From Gemmatimonadota bacterium (GTDB taxonomy: Bacteria > Gemmatimonadota > Gemmatimonadetes > Longimicrobiales > Longimicrobiaceae), in assembly GCA_019240375.1 (NCBI GenBank), contig JAFAYN010000033.1, positions 1 to 8,435 on the forward strand: a DNA stretch of 8,435 nt. Reading direction: 5' to 3'. A program made the translations under genes and the position numbers. Positions 7,842 through 8,435 of the stretch are shown here, one piece after another. Under the pieces are notes generated by a model. It worked only from the letters and a program-made list of their open reading frames with translations. It made no database searches and was not told the DNA's origin. Position 1 is the first letter of the stretch. Every line of letters begins with the position of its first letter.

Positions 7842-8345
7842 ATGGCCAAGAACTCCACCTTCGACATCACCTCCAAGGTCGACCTGCAGGAGGTCGACAA
7901 CGCCGTCAACCAGGCGGCCAAGGAGATCGAGCAGCGGTACGACTTCAAGGGCGTCACGGCGGAGATCGACTTCGACAAGAAGGAGGGGACCTTCACCCTC
8001 CTCGCCGACGACGAGTACAAGCTCCAGGCGGTGGTGGACGTGCTCCAGTCCAAGCTGATCAAGCGAGGCGTGCCGATCCGTAATCTGGACTACGGCAAGG
8101 TCGAGCAGGCATTCGGGAGCAAGGCCCGGCAGGTGGTGACGTTGCAGCAGGGGATTACCACCGACAAGGGGAAGGAGATCGTCAAGGCGATCAAGAACGG
8201 GGGGTTCAAGAAGGTGCAGGCGCAGATCCAGGATGAGCAGGTGCGCGTGCAGTCGCCCTCGCTTGACGAGCTGCAGGGGGTGATCGCGATGCTGAAGCAG
8301 CAGGATTTCGGGATCGAGCTTCAGTTCGGGAACTTCCGGTCGTAA
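7842..8345 (+). CDS. yajQ: YajQ-family nucleotide-binding protein
   Basis: This 167-residue protein has the usual length of YajQ (about 160-165). It starts [21 protein letters not shown], followed by QRYDFKG, then [13 protein letters not shown], and [20 protein letters not shown], and ends [10 protein letters not shown]. These are the conserved blocks of the YajQ/UPF0234 family, which folds as two ferredoxin-like domains. Members bind nucleotides or tRNA in vitro, and a Xanthomonas homologue has been described as a cyclic di-GMP receptor, so a regulatory role is possible but not shown here. ATG 7842 is chosen because it begins the conserved N-terminus. A GTG at 7800 would add 14 residues that do not match the family and lies very near the predicted transcription start. 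The ribosome site is weak (GGAA at 7827-7830). The gene appears to be transcribed on its own. Confidence 0.95.
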   Translation: MAKNSTFDITSKVDLQEVDNAVNQAAKEIEQRYDFKGVTAEIDFDKKEGTFTLLADDEYKLQAVVDVLQSKLIKRGVPIRNLDYGKVEQAFGSKARQVVTLQQGITTDKGKEIVKAIKNGGFKKVQAQIQDEQVRVQSPSLDELQGVIAMLKQQDFGIELQFGNFRS

Positions 8346-8435
8346 GTGTTGGAGGTGAGTGTGGTGGCGGGCCGCTCCGGAGCCCGGCGGTACTGCTGCC
8401 GGTCTCCTGCGCGGGGTCGGTGAGCCTGCCGGTAC

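Noticed and set aside
8346..8435. A new gene after yajQ, starting at GTG 8359 or 8361 behind GGAGG (8351-8355)
   Set aside because: The frame from 8361 stops within about 20 codons. The frame from 8359 stays open to the window end, but spacing to GGAGG is only three bases and the translation resembles nothing I know. More sequence is needed to decide.

Overview
The window is about 70% G+C. It carries eight protein-coding genes, all on the + strand, packed as bacterial housekeeping genes with short intergenic regions. The high G+C, the Gram-negative envelope gene (lolA-type), a type IV pilus retraction ATPase inside the acetyl-CoA carboxylase cluster, and promoter-like motifs of the form TTGC...TA(T/G)ATTC suggest a diderm bacterium, possibly Gemmatimonadota (Longimicrobium-like). 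That taxonomic guess is inference from style, not from a search.

Region 1 (1-3397) is a tight four-gene run: the 3' end of accB (biotin carrier protein), a pilT-like ATPase, accC (biotin carboxylase) and a comB-like 2-phosphosulfolactate phosphatase. The junctions are a 4-base overlap, a 3-base gap and a 1-base gap, so co-transcription and translational coupling are likely. A 13-bp hairpin at 3423-3452 probably closes the unit.

Region 2 (3534-6035) is ftsK, a full-length DNA translocase with four membrane segments, an acidic linker, a RecA-type motor and a C-terminal winged-helix domain. A textbook intrinsic terminator follows it.

Region 3 (6036-6670) is a self-contained single-gene unit: a sigma70-like promoter, a roughly 95-base leader with nested inverted repeats, a near-perfect Shine-Dalgarno sequence, an unrecognised 138-residue protein and a strong terminator. 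It sits between ftsK and lolA, which are neighbours in many bacteria. It is the best candidate here for something undescribed.

Region 4 (6671-8435) holds a LolA-domain protein that unusually carries a lipoprotein signal and a long Pro/Ala-rich tether, then a terminator with a GAAA tetraloop, a promoter, and a yajQ-family gene. The last 90 bases hold no gene that can be supported.

Functionally the window combines fatty-acid synthesis initiation (AccB/AccC), pilus retraction, chromosome segregation (FtsK), outer-membrane lipoprotein handling (LolA-like) and a nucleotide-binding protein (YajQ). No mobile element, CRISPR array, tRNA or rRNA was seen.
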